This document shows positions 53,922 to 63,892 of a stretch of 64,000 nt of DNA, one piece after another (the stretch's first letter is position 1; each line of letters begins with the position of its first letter). Source of the stretch: Solirubrobacterales bacterium (GTDB lineage Bacteria > Actinomycetota > Thermoleophilia > Solirubrobacterales > 70-9); assembly GCA_016712175.1 (NCBI GenBank), contig JADJRQ010000001.1, positions 1,054,001 through 1,118,000 of the forward strand, in the 5' to 3' direction. Both the position numbers and the translations under genes were made by a program. The notes beneath the pieces are model-generated. The model was not told the origin of the DNA. It ran no database searches and worked only from the letters and a program-made list of their open reading frames with translations.

Positions 53922-55564
53922 GTGGCAGAGCCACCCCGGTCGTCAAGCCGCCGGCTGAAGCACTGGGGCTGGGGATACGAAGATCAGCAGCGTCCCGCGC
54001 ACGAAATTGACGAGGCCGCCGCCGGGATTCGGGCCATGCTCGGATTCGGCGGCGAAGTTCAGGCGGCGAAGCCACTGGACGAAGTTGAACTGAGGACTCC
54101 GAGGCTGGAAGCTCCGGCAGATGAAGGCGGGCTTTTCTCCAGTGACCGTCACGACCGGGCGGTGCACGCGCTGGGTAAGGCCTACCGCGACATCGTGCGT
54201 GGCCACCGTGGCGAATATGCGAACCCGCCAGATCTCGTTGCCCGTCCGACGGATGAAGACGATGTGGCTGAAGTCCTCGAGCGGGCTTCGGACTGGGGTG
54301 CCGCCGTCATTCCCTTCGGCGGCGGGACCAGTGTCTGCGGTGGCATCGAGCCACGACTAGCCAACGAAGACAGGCCCAGCGTATCCCTTGACCTGACCCG
54401 TCTCGACCGGGTGCTGGAGATCGACCACACCTCGCTCGCCGCGCGGATCCGGGCGGGGTGCGCGGACCGAACCTGGAAGATCAGCTTCGCGAACACGACC
54501 TGACCCTCCGTCACTACCCGCAGTCCTTCGAGTACGCGACGCTCGGTGGCTGGATCGCGACCCGCGCCGGCGGCCACTTCGCCACCGGCGAGACCCACAT
54601 CGACGACCTGGTCGAATCGGTATCGGCAATCACGCCGGCGGGCCAGTGGCAGAGCCGCCGGTTGCCCGGTTCCGGGGCCGGCCCTTCGCCCGACCGCATG
54701 CTTCTCGGCTCCGAAGGAATACTCGGAGTGATCACCGAGGCCTGGATGAAAGTCAGGCCGAGGCCGGTATTCAAGGCGACCGCCGTGGTCGAGTTCGACG
54801 ACTTCGCGACTGCGGCCACCGGTGCCGTCCGATTGATCGTGCAGTCGCGGCTCGGGCCCAGCAACTGCCGGCTGATCGATCCGCTGGAAGCCGGCACCAT
54901 GGGGGCGGGCGACGGCAGCGCGACTCTCTTGCTGCTCGGCTTCGAGTCGGCCGACGTGCCGGTCGGTGGGCTCCTGGACCAGGCAATCGCCATTGCCGCC
55001 GACCAAGGCGGAAGGGTCACCAGCCAGTCGGTGAAGGGTCCCGATTCCGAAGGTGGGGAGGAGGCGGCAGCTCCGACAAATGGAAGGACGCATTTCTCCT
55101 CGCCCCGTACATCCGCGACACCTTCGTCTCCTGCGGCGTGCTTTCCGAGACTTTCGAGACGGCGATCACCTGGGACCGGTTCGAGGAGTTCCACCGGGCG
55201 GTGAAGGATGCGGCGACCGTGGCGGTGGCCGAAGTCTGCGGTGTTCCGGCCGAAGGAGAAGGGCGCCCCACGAATCAGCTGCCGGCTGACCCACGTCTAT
55301 CCAGATGGAGCCGCGCCGTACTTCACGGTGATCGCCCCGGCAATACGGGGAGGAGAGGTTGAGCAGTGGGACGAAATCAAGGCAGCGGCCTCTCAGGCGA
55401 TTATCGACAACGGGGGGACGATCACCCACCACCACGCGGTGGGTAGAGATCACAGACCGTGGTACGACCAGCAGAGGCCCGATCTCTTCGCCGGAGCGCT
55501 GGGAGCCGCGAAGACAGCTGTGGATCCCGAAGGGCTGCTGAACCCGGGCGTGCTGATCGGCTGA
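53922..55564 (+). pseudogene. Alkyldihydroxyacetonephosphate synthase-like FAD enzyme, three frameshifts
   Basis: One FAD-linked oxidase-fold gene of about 545 codons split by three small indels. Frame 1 (GTG 53922) has LKHWGWGYEDQ, PDLVARPTDEDDVAEVL and VIPFGGGTSVCGG. Near 54455-54458 (GGGG) it shifts to a frame reading RGPNLEDQLREHDLTLRHYPQSFEYATLGGW, in parts, then ATRAGGHFATGETHIDDLV and GSEGILGVITEAWM. Near 55060 it shifts again (SSDKWKDAFLLAPYIRD), and near 55260 once more to GAPRISCRLTHVYPDGAAPY and THHHAVGRDHRPWY. The WGWG start and the HHH motif near the C-terminus are hallmarks of alkyl-DHAP synthase (AGPS), which swaps the acyl group of acyl-DHAP for a fatty alcohol to make an ether. 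Glycolate-oxidase-like enzymes are the main alternative. Confidence 0.8.
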
Positions 55565-55688
55565 GGGGTGAGCTTCTTGAGTTACCTCCGCGCCGTGCCC
55601 CACGGAGAGCTTGTTTTCGTGCAATGAATCGCCTACCCGTCGCCGCGGCAGGGTCGGCTTTGGTGAATCGCGGTAGCCTTCTCCGACT

Positions 55689-56597
55689 TTGGAAGCCGCG
55701 ACCTCTGAACACACGCTGACTGAGCGCGGACCCCTTCGGGCCGCCTTGAAGACCGCTCGTCCCCACGAGTGGGTGAAGAACACGCTGGTCTTTGCCGGGC
55801 TGCTTTTCTCCGGCCAGGTCGACGATCCGTGGGCCATCGGCCAGGCACTCATCACTTTCGCTGCCTTTTGCGCGATCTCGAGCGCCGGTTACTTCATCAA
55901 CGACCTCAATGACGTCGAACTCGACCGCCAGCATCCGAAGAAGCGATTCCGGCCGATCGCCGCCGGCCAGCTCTCGATTCCCACCGCCTGGGCGGTCGCC
56001 TCGGGCCTCGCGGTCGGCGCGATCGCGGTCGCATTCTTTGCGGTCAACTGGAAGGTGGGGCTGTTCGTCACCGGCTACGGAGCGATTCAGGTCGCCTACA
56101 GCTTCGGCCTGAAGCAGATCGTGATCATCGACGTGATGACCCTGGCCACGCTTTTCATCCTGCGGGTGATGGCCGGTGCGGAGGCGGTTGACACCGTCGC
56201 GTCCGAATGGTTGATTCTTTGCACGGGCATGCTCGCCTTGTTCCTGGGTTTCACCAAGCGCCGCCAGGAGGCGGTCTCCGAACTCCACGAAGGCACCAGC
56301 AGCCGTCCGGTACTGGAGCATTACTCGCTGCCTTTTCTTGACCAGATGGTCGCCATGGTCACCACGGGCACTGTGATCAGCTACTCGATTTATGCCGTCT
56401 ACTCACCGTTCGTGGGCAGTCAGATGATGCTCACGATCCCGCCTGTGGTCTACGGAATCTTTCGTTACCTCTACCTGATCTACGACCGGTCCGATGATCG
56501 TTCAACGGCCGCAATCGTGGCCGAGGATCGCGGGGTCATCCTGGCCGGTGCGGTCTTCGCGATCACGGCGTTTCTTCTTCTTTACGTGTTCAACTGA
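55689..56597 (+). CDS. UbiA-family prenyltransferase, decaprenyl-phosphate phosphoribosyltransferase-like
   Basis: Integral membrane transferase of about 302 residues with eight to nine helices. The two Asp-rich motifs of the UbiA superfamily are NDLNDVELDRQHPKKRFRPIAAG (in parts; NDxxDxxxD plus the KKRP-type sequence) and YSFGLKQIVIIDVM. The N-terminus RPHEWVKNTLVFAGLLFSG closely resembles mycobacterial Rv3806c, which transfers phosphoribose to decaprenyl phosphate for arabinan synthesis. The acceptor in this organism is unknown; a lipid or polyprenyl phosphate is most likely. The start is uncertain: TTG 55689 is the first in frame, without a clear ribosome binding site. It follows the alkyl-DHAP-synthase-like gene by 124 bases. 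Confidence 0.85.
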   Translation: MEAATSEHTLTERGPLRAALKTARPHEWVKNTLVFAGLLFSGQVDDPWAIGQALITFAAFCAISSAGYFINDLNDVELDRQHPKKRFRPIAAGQLSIPTAWAVASGLAVGAIAVAFFAVNWKVGLFVTGYGAIQVAYSFGLKQIVIIDVMTLATLFILRVMAGAEAVDTVASEWLILCTGMLALFLGFTKRRQEAVSELHEGTSSRPVLEHYSLPFLDQMVAMVTTGTVISYSIYAVYSPFVGSQMMLTIPPVVYGIFRYLYLIYDRSDDRSTAAIVAEDRGVILAGAVFAITAFLLLYVFN

Positions 56598-56616
56598 TCC
56601 GAATCCTCGGGTAATC

Positions 56617-56649
56617 CGTATTTAGAACGGGCAGCCCTCCATAAATACG
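56617..56649. repeat. Inverted repeat after UbiA gene
   Basis: CGTATTTA (56617-56624) pairs with TAAATACG (56642-56649); a second pair, CGGGCA (56628-56633) and TGCCCG (56654-56659), competes with it. It lies 20 bases past the UbiA stop and may be a weak terminator or alternative structure. The AT-rich arms stand out in this GC-rich sequence. Confidence 0.45.
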
Positions 56650-56685
56650 AGTGTGCCCGACTTGAACGGCGATGTTCGTTGGTAC

Positions 56686-56713
56686 TTGACAGGATTGATG
56701 AAGTTGTTATCCT
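56686..56713 (+). promoter_or_regulatory. Consensus promoter of DUF11 surface protein
   Basis: TTGACA (56686-56691) and TATCCT (56708-56713) with a 16-base spacer form the best sigma-70-like promoter in the window. It predicts a start near 56720 and a leader of about 200 bases before the TTG at 56923. Confidence 0.75.
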
Positions 56714-56719
56714 GTTCGG

Positions 56720-56922
56720 AGAACATGGGAGACGGGTGAGAGCGCTCTGAGACCCGACTAAGAAGTCGGTAAGCGTTCTGATCAACACTCTGATGTCTGC
56801 GAATTCTCGAAAATCAGTGCAGATATCCGGGCCGTTTTCAGGCTTTCCCGCCGTTCACAAGACAATTAACAGTTGCCTAAGAGTCCACAATGATTCGGTG
56901 CTTGTGAGAACACGGAGAAAAA
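56720..56922 (+). promoter_or_regulatory. Structured 5' leader of DUF11 gene
   Basis: The predicted untranslated leader contains a clear compound hairpin at 56740-56778: GAGCGCT/AGCGTTC outer stem (one G-U pair) and CCGACT-AAGA-AGTCGG inner stem. The remaining 140 bases are AT-richer than the surroundings. I do not recognise a known riboswitch class. A GGAG ribosome binding site (56914-56917) precedes the TTG start. Confidence 0.5.
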
Positions 56923-59900
56923 TTGAAGCCTGTAACCCGTTTTGTTGCGCTGTGTGCCGTTTTCGGCATCGGCCTGTTCACTGTGTCCACCGCCCAGGCG
57001 GCCGGCACCCCGGACCTCGCGCTCAGCGCCAACGCCAGTAGTCCCCTTTACGGCGAGACCGGCACCGTCTCCATGACTGCTTCGCTCCCGGCCGGTGAGC
57101 CGAAGGGTTACAACCTCAGCTTCCGTGTCGTACTGCCGGCGGGAATCAGCTACGCCGGCGGCGCCGCTTTCGCGCCGCAGGTCATCAACAACGCGCCGAC
57201 CTCGGGCAAGACGACCCTGATCTTCTCGAACATCTCCGACCTCGTGGCCAACTCCAAGCAGGGAGTCGACTTCAACGTCACCCATGCCCCGGCGAACTAC
57301 GAAGTCGGTCAGACCTACGGCATCTCCTACGAAGCCTTCGTCAACACCGATCCCCGAATCGTTCCGGCTTTCGATGGTTCCGGCGTCGCTACGCCCGCCT
57401 CTTCCACCGGAAACGCCAGTGCGTCGACCACGTCGACCATCAAGGCGATCAAGATCACCAAGTCGAGCCCAGCCGTGAAGGCGAGATCCTCCGTGGTGTC
57501 CACAACAACCAGACGATCTACACGCTGAAGCTCAGGAACAACCTGATCAACCCGACCCTGCTTTCGACGATCGACGACTACCTGCCCGCCGGCCTCGAGT
57601 TCCTCGGCTGCGCAGGCGACGCCGACAACACGACTGACGCGCCGACCAACTCCGGCAGCACCGACGAATACCCCGGCTCCGGCCCGATCGTCGTCAAGCC
57701 GGTCACCGACTGCCACAAGCCGCAGCTCGTTGAGACGGTCAAGGTCGACCCCGACGGTGCCGGCCCGCTTCCCCTGGCCGTCTACACGCACGTCCGCTGG
57801 GCGACCGGCACCCTGACCCCCGGCCAGGAGATCACTTACAGCTACCGCGCTGCGGTGCCCCTGACCAACAACACGCTCACTGGAGCGGTGCCACCCCGGA
57901 CAAGTTCAGCGGCGCGCAGGGCTTGAACCTCGACAACAACGCGGCCACGTCGAACAATGAGGTCCAGGACGAGCAGAAGCTGACCAACTACGCGGAAGGC
58001 GCCGGCGCCTACCAGAAGACTGCCGGTGGTTCGCTCAGCGTCACCGACAACACTTCGATCACCCGTACGGCCGAGGATCTGGTCGTCTACAAGACCAACC
58101 TCACTTCCGACACCATCGCGCAGGGTGCCACCAACAGCTGAGAGCTCCGCTTCCGCACCGGTGAGTACCGCTACAGCGAAGGCATCGAAGTCACCGACAC
58201 GCTCCCGAGCGGCTATTGCCCGCTCGGCCCGGTCAACTACACGACCGGCAACAGCGCATCCGACTCCGAATGTGACCCGACCGGTGCCAACCCCTCCGCT
58301 CCGTACAAGAGTGTGACCGAGAACGCGGATGGCACCTTCACGATCAAGTGGGATCCGTCGACACTGGCCAAGCTGGCCCATACGACGACTGACGACGAGT
58401 TCGTCATCACCTTCCCGACCAAAACCCGCAAGAGCTACCAGCAGAACTTCCAGGACTCGACCCCGGTCCTCGCCAAGGACAGTTCCGAAAACAAGGTCGA
58501 CCTGACCGGCAGCGCCTTCTCGCGCTGCACGGCCCTCGGCACCCCCGACTGCTCCGTCACCGGACCGAAGATCTGGAGCGACGGCCAGCAGCCCGAGCCC
58601 GTGGTCGACGCCTCGTCCGCCGGCCAGAGCGCGCCCGGAGTCACCCTCCACAAGGAAGTCGCCGCCTCAGGTACTAACTGCCAGACCGCGACCTACGTCG
58701 ACACGATTCCGAAGTACCACCCCGGTGACACCGTCTGCTGGCGTCTCAGCGTCGACTTCCCGGCGAACGTCGACACCAAGCAGATGAAAGTCACCGACTT
58801 CCTGCCGCGGAACTCCAAGTACGTCCCCGGCAGCTACCAGGACTTCTCTCCCGGCAATACGACGATTAACACGATCGATACGAGCCTCGCCTCCGATGGC
58901 ATCCTCAACTGGGACATCAACGGCTCCTACGTGCCGGTCGGTGCCCGCAAGTTCCAGGTCGTCTTCAAGGCCACGATCGAACCGACGGGCATCCTGCCGC
59001 CGGTCGACATCGAAGGCAACCTTCAGAAGTTCGCGATCGGCAACACACCCGGCGAGACCTTCCCGCTCCGCGACCAGCAGGACTTCGAGTCCGACGCGCC
59101 GACCCTGGACCTGAAGAAGGGCGTCAGCAAGATCGACGCCAGCTCGTTCTCACCGCCCGCCGACGGCAAGACCGTCCGTGGCGGCAATGACGTCACCTAC
59201 CAGATCGACGTCAAGTCGACCGGGGACACCAAAGACGTCCAGGTCTGGGACAAGCTCCCGGCCGCCTACACCTGCGCCATGGTTTCGAGCATCTCGGACG
59301 GTGGCACCTGCGTCAATGACTCCGGAGTCAACCGGATCAAGTGGCCCGCCATCCCGGCGATCAACGACGGCGCCACCAAGTCGCTCACCTACCACGTGCT
59401 CATCCCCGGTTCCTTTGGGCCGGAGAACACTTACACCAACACCGCCGGCGTTCGCCAGTACGAAGGCGACACCAACACCGGCGGCCGCTACATCTACACG
59501 CCGCAGAACAACATCGACCCGAACAACCCGCGCACCCCGAACATCGCGCGGGTCGATGATCCGAGCAACGTCGTGACCCCTCAGGTCGGCGTGGTCAAGG
59601 ATCGCACCACTTCGATCAACGAGACCAGCAACTCGGCCACCACTCAGGCGACGATCGGTGAGTTCATCGACTACACGGTCGACGTCACCCTGCCGAAGGG
59701 CACGACTTTCGGCACCAACGCGAAGGTCACTGACACACCGAACGCCGCTGGAACCCAGCCGATCGTCGGAACCCCGACGGCTACACTGAACGGCGGACCG
59801 CTGCCGGCCAACTTCACCATCAACACGGTCGGTCAGACGATCACCGTCAACATTCCGGACAACTACGTCGTACCGATCGGTACCGACTCGGTGATCCGCA

Positions 59901-62900
59901 TCGTCGCGAAGACTCAGGTGATTGATGTCGCCGCCAACCTGCGCAATCAGAACCGCACCAACCAGGCCAGTGTGAACTGGACCGACAGCACGCCCCGCGT
60001 GCACAATTCGAACACGGTCACGACGACCATCGTCGAGCCGCTGATCAGCCAGACCAAGACGAACAGCGTCGGCTCGGGCACGACCGTTCCGGGTGCCCTC
60101 GTCACCTACACGCTTACTACTTCCAACTCGAACGCGACCAACGTCAGCATCGCGCACGACACGGTCATCGTCGACACCGTGCCGGTCGGCATCACGCCGG
60201 TCGACGCCGGTGGAGTCCCGGTGCCGGACGGCGGAGTCGTCCCCGGTACGACCGGAAACGCCAAGTGGAACGCTGCGGCCCGGACGATCACGTCCGATCC
60301 GATCGACATCGCGAAGGGCGCCAGCGTCGTCTGGAGCTACAAGGGCAAGGTCGACAGTCCCGCCGTCGGCGCTTCGCAGAAGACCAATACGGCTGTTGCG
60401 AAGACCACCTCGATCAGTGGCAACAACCCGGACGAACGCACCTCGGCCAGTCCGACCAACGCCGGCTACATCGCCAACTCGACCAGCACGGTGAAGCTCA
60501 CCGGTTCGTCGATCACGAAGTCGGTTACTCCGGCCTGGGCCACGATCGGCACGCCGGTCAACTACACGGCCAAGCTGACCATCCCGAAGAACCTCGAGTT
60601 CTTCAACCTGACCGCGGCCGACCTGCTGCCGGATTCGCTCGACTTCGACGGATACGTCGGTTCGAGCTGCTTCTCCGGTTGCTCCGGCACCAGTCCGGCC
60701 CCGACGGTCCAGACCTACAACGCCATCGTCTCCGGCGGCCTGACCAGCATCGGCTGGGACCTCGGCCACGTCATCGCCGGTGACACGGATCGTGTCATCG
60801 AGTTCACTTACAAGGTCCACGTCCGGGACACGCACCGAAACGGTGGCGCCCCGGTCGTGAATGGTCAGACCGTGGTCAACACGATCAACTCCGAATCGAA
60901 CCTGACCAACAAATACACCTTCGATCCGGCTGTTTCGGCCAGGACGCGTACATACGACGACGTTTCGCCGAACGCCCAGACGACGACCCCCATCCGGGAG
61001 CCGAACGTCAACATCGACAAAAAGGTCAAGATCGCCGGCGGTTCGTTCGTCGACGGCCCGGCCGAGGCGCAGGCCAGCGACAACCTGACCTACAGCATTG
61101 CCGTCAAGAACAACGGCACCAGCCCGGCCTACGACGTCGTCGTCACCGACAAGCCCGACGACGAGATCATCAACGTCGTGAACGCCGCCGGTGCCGGTTT
61201 CAGCACCAAGGCCTGGAGCGCGGGTGACCACAACATGGCCTGGAAGATCCCCGGCCCGATCGCCCCTGGCGACACCGTCACGCTGACATACACGGCCAGT
61301 GCCGTCTCGTCGGCGACGCTCCACACCGGACAGACCGCGGTCAACACGGCCAAGGCGCCCAAGTACTTCGGTATCCCGGAAGCGGATCGCACGAACCCCT
61401 GGATTTACCGCGAGTACGCCAGTAACAACGACTCGGTGATCCTCAAGTTCGAGTTCCCCGAGATATCGGTGAACAAGACGACCACGGCCCCCGGCTTCCC
61501 GGACATCGCTGACGCCAACGTCGAGCAGTCCTTCGGCTGGCGCATCGTCGTCAAGAACAACGCCGACGTGGCCAAGGCCTTCGACACGGTCGTCAACGAC
61601 GTCCTGCCGCCGGCCTGGACCTACGATGCCGGATCGACCTCGATCACCGGTGCGACCACGGCTGAGCCGTCTGTCGCTACCAACCCGGCCGGAGACAAGC
61701 TGACCTGGAACTTCTCCGGTCAGACGATCCAGCCCGGCTCATCAGTCGTGATCACCTTCACGGCCACGCCGCAGCTCGCGGCCCGCGCCAACCCGCCGGT
61801 CCAGACCAACGACTCGGACGCCAACTCGAAGGACTCGAGTGGCAACCCCGGTAACGCCGATGGTCCGTACACCGACGAAGACGACGCCAAGGCGACGCTG
61901 AAGTTCCCGATCGCCGATCTGGTCCTGACCAAGACGGCTCCGGCCATGGTCGAGTCGAACGAAGTGTTCGACTACGGCATCACGGTCAAGAACAAGGGCC
62001 CGAACACGGCCACAGACGTCGTGATCAACGACCCGCTGCCCGCCGGCCTGACCTTCGTGTCCTCGGCTGACTGCAGCTCTGCGGCCGTCTGCAACCTCGG
62101 AACGATCGCCTCCGGCGCGTCGAAGTCCGTGACCATCAAGGTCAAGGCGACCTACGCCGTTGCCGGCACCACGGTGGTCAACACCGCGACGGCCACTCAG
62201 AAGGAATGGGAGCCGACGCCGGAAGACAACACCGACACCGTTGAGACCATCGTCAAGGGCGAAGCGAACGTCGAGATCACCAAGACCGCCGCCCCGACCA
62301 ACCCGCGTCCGGGTGACATCGTCACCTATTCGCTGAAGGCCAAGAACATCGGCACAGCAATCGCGCAGGATGTCAAGATCACGGACTCACTGCCGGTCGG
62401 CGTCACCTTCGTCTCGGCCGACGCACCTTGTGTCGAAACCGCCGGAACCGTGAACTGCGCAATCGGTTCGCTCAACCCGGGCGAGGAGCACACCTACCAG
62501 GTGAAGGTGAAGATCGATCCGATCGGAACCTTCAACTCGGCCAATGACCACCTGCTTGACGTCCAGAAGGTCGAAACCCAGATCGACCTCGAAGCTGGCG
62601 AACAGAAGACCGTCACCGCCACCTGCCCGAGCGGCTACTTCGTCTCGGACGGTTCGGTCCGGATCGACCACATCGATCAGGGCACCGGCGACTGGACGGC
62701 ACCGCAGGTGCTCGAGTCCTACGCCAGCTCGCTCGACACCTGGAAGGGCGTCGTCAAGAACACGGCGACCGGCCGGGCGCAGGCCAAGATCTTCGCGGTC
62801 TGCATCGAGAAGAAGACGGTTGATGGTGACCACAGCCACGATCTCATCGTCACCAATCCGATTACGGTCAGTGACGCGGTGCTCGCCGGCAAGAAGACCG

Positions 62901-63811
62901 CGACCCTCCAGTGTGGCCCCGGCCAGATCGCGATCGATCCGGGATTCCAGTCGAGCAAGCCCGCTGACCTCGTCTACAGCGAGCCGGAAGGCAATGGATG
63001 GAAGTTCGTCCTCGATGTCTCTGAGCCGGCCAATGTCACGTTCTCGATCCGCTGCCTGACCCGTCAGGTCAGCATCACGAACGGACACACCCATGACCTG
63101 AAGTTCCAGCACATCGTAACCGAGGTCACGATCCAGCCCGGGACGGTCAACGAGACTCAGCTGACCTGCGCCGACGGCAGCAAGGGCATCGTCGCTGACA
63201 TGGACCTCGACGACGGTCTGAAGTCACTCGGTAACGATCCGCGTCCGGTCACCAGGGCGTTCAAGATCTACAACCCGACCGACCATGTACTCAAGGCAAG
63301 ACTGAGCCTGCTCTGCCTGGGCCTGAGAACCGGTGGGGAACACGCACCGCCTGTGACGCTGATCAACACCGCGATGATCTCGACGATCTCGTTCGAGTCC
63401 CAGACCGGAAACAACACCTCATCGGCAACGGTCATCGCCGAGGACACCGACAACAACACTCCGGTGACCCCGACGCCGCCGGTCAAGCCGGTTCCGAACA
63501 ACCCGGTCGCCCAGACCAGGATCGGTGGCTCCGCCTTCCTCAAGAAGAACACCGTGAAGGGAAAGATCACCTGCACCGGTGCCTGCTCGGGCAAGGCGAA
63601 GCTGCTGTCGCTGAAGAAGGTGAAGATCAAGGGCAAGAAGTTCCGCAAGGGAACCGTGCTCGCCGTCGCTCGTTACAAGCTGAACGCCGCCGGCACCAGC
63701 AAGCTCAAGCTCAAGGTGAAGGGCAAGAAGGCCAAGAGGGTCATCCGCAAGACCAAGCGCGCGCAGATCAAGCTGTCGAACGGAACGAAGCGCAAGGTTC
63801 GTATCAAGTAG
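56923..63811 (+). pseudogene. Very large DUF11-repeat surface protein, disrupted in first 1.2 kb
   Basis: One exported protein of nearly 2,300 residues is encoded, broken by three lesions near its start. The TTG at 56923 opens a signal peptide (FVALCAVFGIGLFTVSTAQAA). A frameshift at about 57468 (one C missing in CCC) leads to SREGEILRGVHNNQTIYTL. A second at about 57880 leads to TWSGATPDKFSGAQG, read in parts. At 58139-58141 an in-frame TGA interrupts ATNS-ELRFRTGEY, where TGG (Trp) would fit. Downstream the frame is open for 5.6 kb. Because flanking protein is well conserved in repeat structure, sequencing errors are as likely as real decay. Terminator at 63851. Confidence 0.75.
58313..63811 (+). 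CDS. Intact main part of DUF11-repeat protein, 1832 residues
   Basis: This open stretch (in frame from 58142; first ATG or equivalent at 58313) holds about nine DUF11-type Ig-like repeats of 120-180 residues. Each has a start such as ADLVLTKTAP, a YxITVKNKGPNTATDVVxxDPLP core and an ending NTATA. Such proteins sit on cell surfaces, often with internal isopeptide bonds. Between the last DUF11 repeat and the end (62560-63360) lie three modules with paired Cys and HSHDL, HTHDL or HAPPV motifs. The C-terminal 100 residues are Lys-rich (KKVKIKGKKFRKG, KVKGKKAKRVIRKTKRA). No LPXTG motif or C-terminal membrane helix is present, so attachment may be through the basic tail. It is not normally an independent gene. 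Confidence 0.85.
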   Translation: MTENADGTFTIKWDPSTLAKLAHTTTDDEFVITFPTKTRKSYQQNFQDSTPVLAKDSSENKVDLTGSAFSRCTALGTPDCSVTGPKIWSDGQQPEPVVDASSAGQSAPGVTLHKEVAASGTNCQTATYVDTIPKYHPGDTVCWRLSVDFPANVDTKQMKVTDFLPRNSKYVPGSYQDFSPGNTTINTIDTSLASDGILNWDINGSYVPVGARKFQVVFKATIEPTGILPPVDIEGNLQKFAIGNTPGETFPLRDQQDFESDAPTLDLKKGVSKIDASSFSPPADGKTVRGGNDVTYQIDVKSTGDTKDVQVWDKLPAAYTCAMVSSISDGGTCVNDSGVNRIKWPAIPAINDGATKSLTYHVLIPGSFGPENTYTNTAGVRQYEGDTNTGGRYIYTPQNNIDPNNPRTPNIARVDDPSNVVTPQVGVVKDRTTSINETSNSATTQATIGEFIDYTVDVTLPKGTTFGTNAKVTDTPNAAGTQPIVGTPTATLNGGPLPANFTINTVGQTITVNIPDNYVVPIGTDSVIRIVAKTQVIDVAANLRNQNRTNQASVNWTDSTPRVHNSNTVTTTIVEPLISQTKTNSVGSGTTVPGALVTYTLTTSNSNATNVSIAHDTVIVDTVPVGITPVDAGGVPVPDGGVVPGTTGNAKWNAAARTITSDPIDIAKGASVVWSYKGKVDSPAVGASQKTNTAVAKTTSISGNNPDERTSASPTNAGYIANSTSTVKLTGSSITKSVTPAWATIGTPVNYTAKLTIPKNLEFFNLTAADLLPDSLDFDGYVGSSCFSGCSGTSPAPTVQTYNAIVSGGLTSIGWDLGHVIAGDTDRVIEFTYKVHVRDTHRNGGAPVVNGQTVVNTINSESNLTNKYTFDPAVSARTRTYDDVSPNAQTTTPIREPNVNIDKKVKIAGGSFVDGPAEAQASDNLTYSIAVKNNGTSPAYDVVVTDKPDDEIINVVNAAGAGFSTKAWSAGDHNMAWKIPGPIAPGDTVTLTYTASAVSSATLHTGQTAVNTAKAPKYFGIPEADRTNPWIYREYASNNDSVILKFEFPEISVNKTTTAPGFPDIADANVEQSFGWRIVVKNNADVAKAFDTVVNDVLPPAWTYDAGSTSITGATTAEPSVATNPAGDKLTWNFSGQTIQPGSSVVITFTATPQLAARANPPVQTNDSDANSKDSSGNPGNADGPYTDEDDAKATLKFPIADLVLTKTAPAMVESNEVFDYGITVKNKGPNTATDVVINDPLPAGLTFVSSADCSSAAVCNLGTIASGASKSVTIKVKATYAVAGTTVVNTATATQKEWEPTPEDNTDTVETIVKGEANVEITKTAAPTNPRPGDIVTYSLKAKNIGTAIAQDVKITDSLPVGVTFVSADAPCVETAGTVNCAIGSLNPGEEHTYQVKVKIDPIGTFNSANDHLLDVQKVETQIDLEAGEQKTVTATCPSGYFVSDGSVRIDHIDQGTGDWTAPQVLESYASSLDTWKGVVKNTATGRAQAKIFAVCIEKKTVDGDHSHDLIVTNPITVSDAVLAGKKTATLQCGPGQIAIDPGFQSSKPADLVYSEPEGNGWKFVLDVSEPANVTFSIRCLTRQVSITNGHTHDLKFQHIVTEVTIQPGTVNETQLTCADGSKGIVADMDLDDGLKSLGNDPRPVTRAFKIYNPTDHVLKARLSLLCLGLRTGGEHAPPVTLINTAMISTISFESQTGNNTSSATVIAEDTDNNTPVTPTPPVKPVPNNPVAQTRIGGSAFLKKNTVKGKITCTGACSGKAKLLSLKKVKIKGKKFRKGTVLAVARYKLNAAGTSKLKLKVKGKKAKRVIRKTKRAQIKLSNGTKRKVRIK

Positions 63812-63850
63812 ACATCGATGTAATCAGCACCAAGTCCAGTGAGTCGGAAA

Positions 63851-63869
63851 GGCCCCGCCGAGCGGGGTC
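63851..63869 (+). terminator. Intrinsic terminator of DUF11 gene
   Basis: GGCCCCGC, loop CGA, GCGGGGTC forms an 8-bp stem with one G-U pair, followed by TTTCT. It lies 40 bases after the DUF11 stop. Confidence 0.8.
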
Positions 63870-63892
63870 TTTCTGGTTAACGGGAGTAATGC

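Noticed and set aside
56720..56922. c-di-AMP, c-di-GMP or other known riboswitch in the DUF11 leader
   Set aside because: None of the conserved sequence blocks that are so clear at 42093-42232 is present here.
59150..61324. 724-codon open frame on the minus strand
   Set aside because: It is the antisense shadow of the DUF11 gene, typical of high-GC sequence, with Arg/Asp/Val-rich low-complexity translation.
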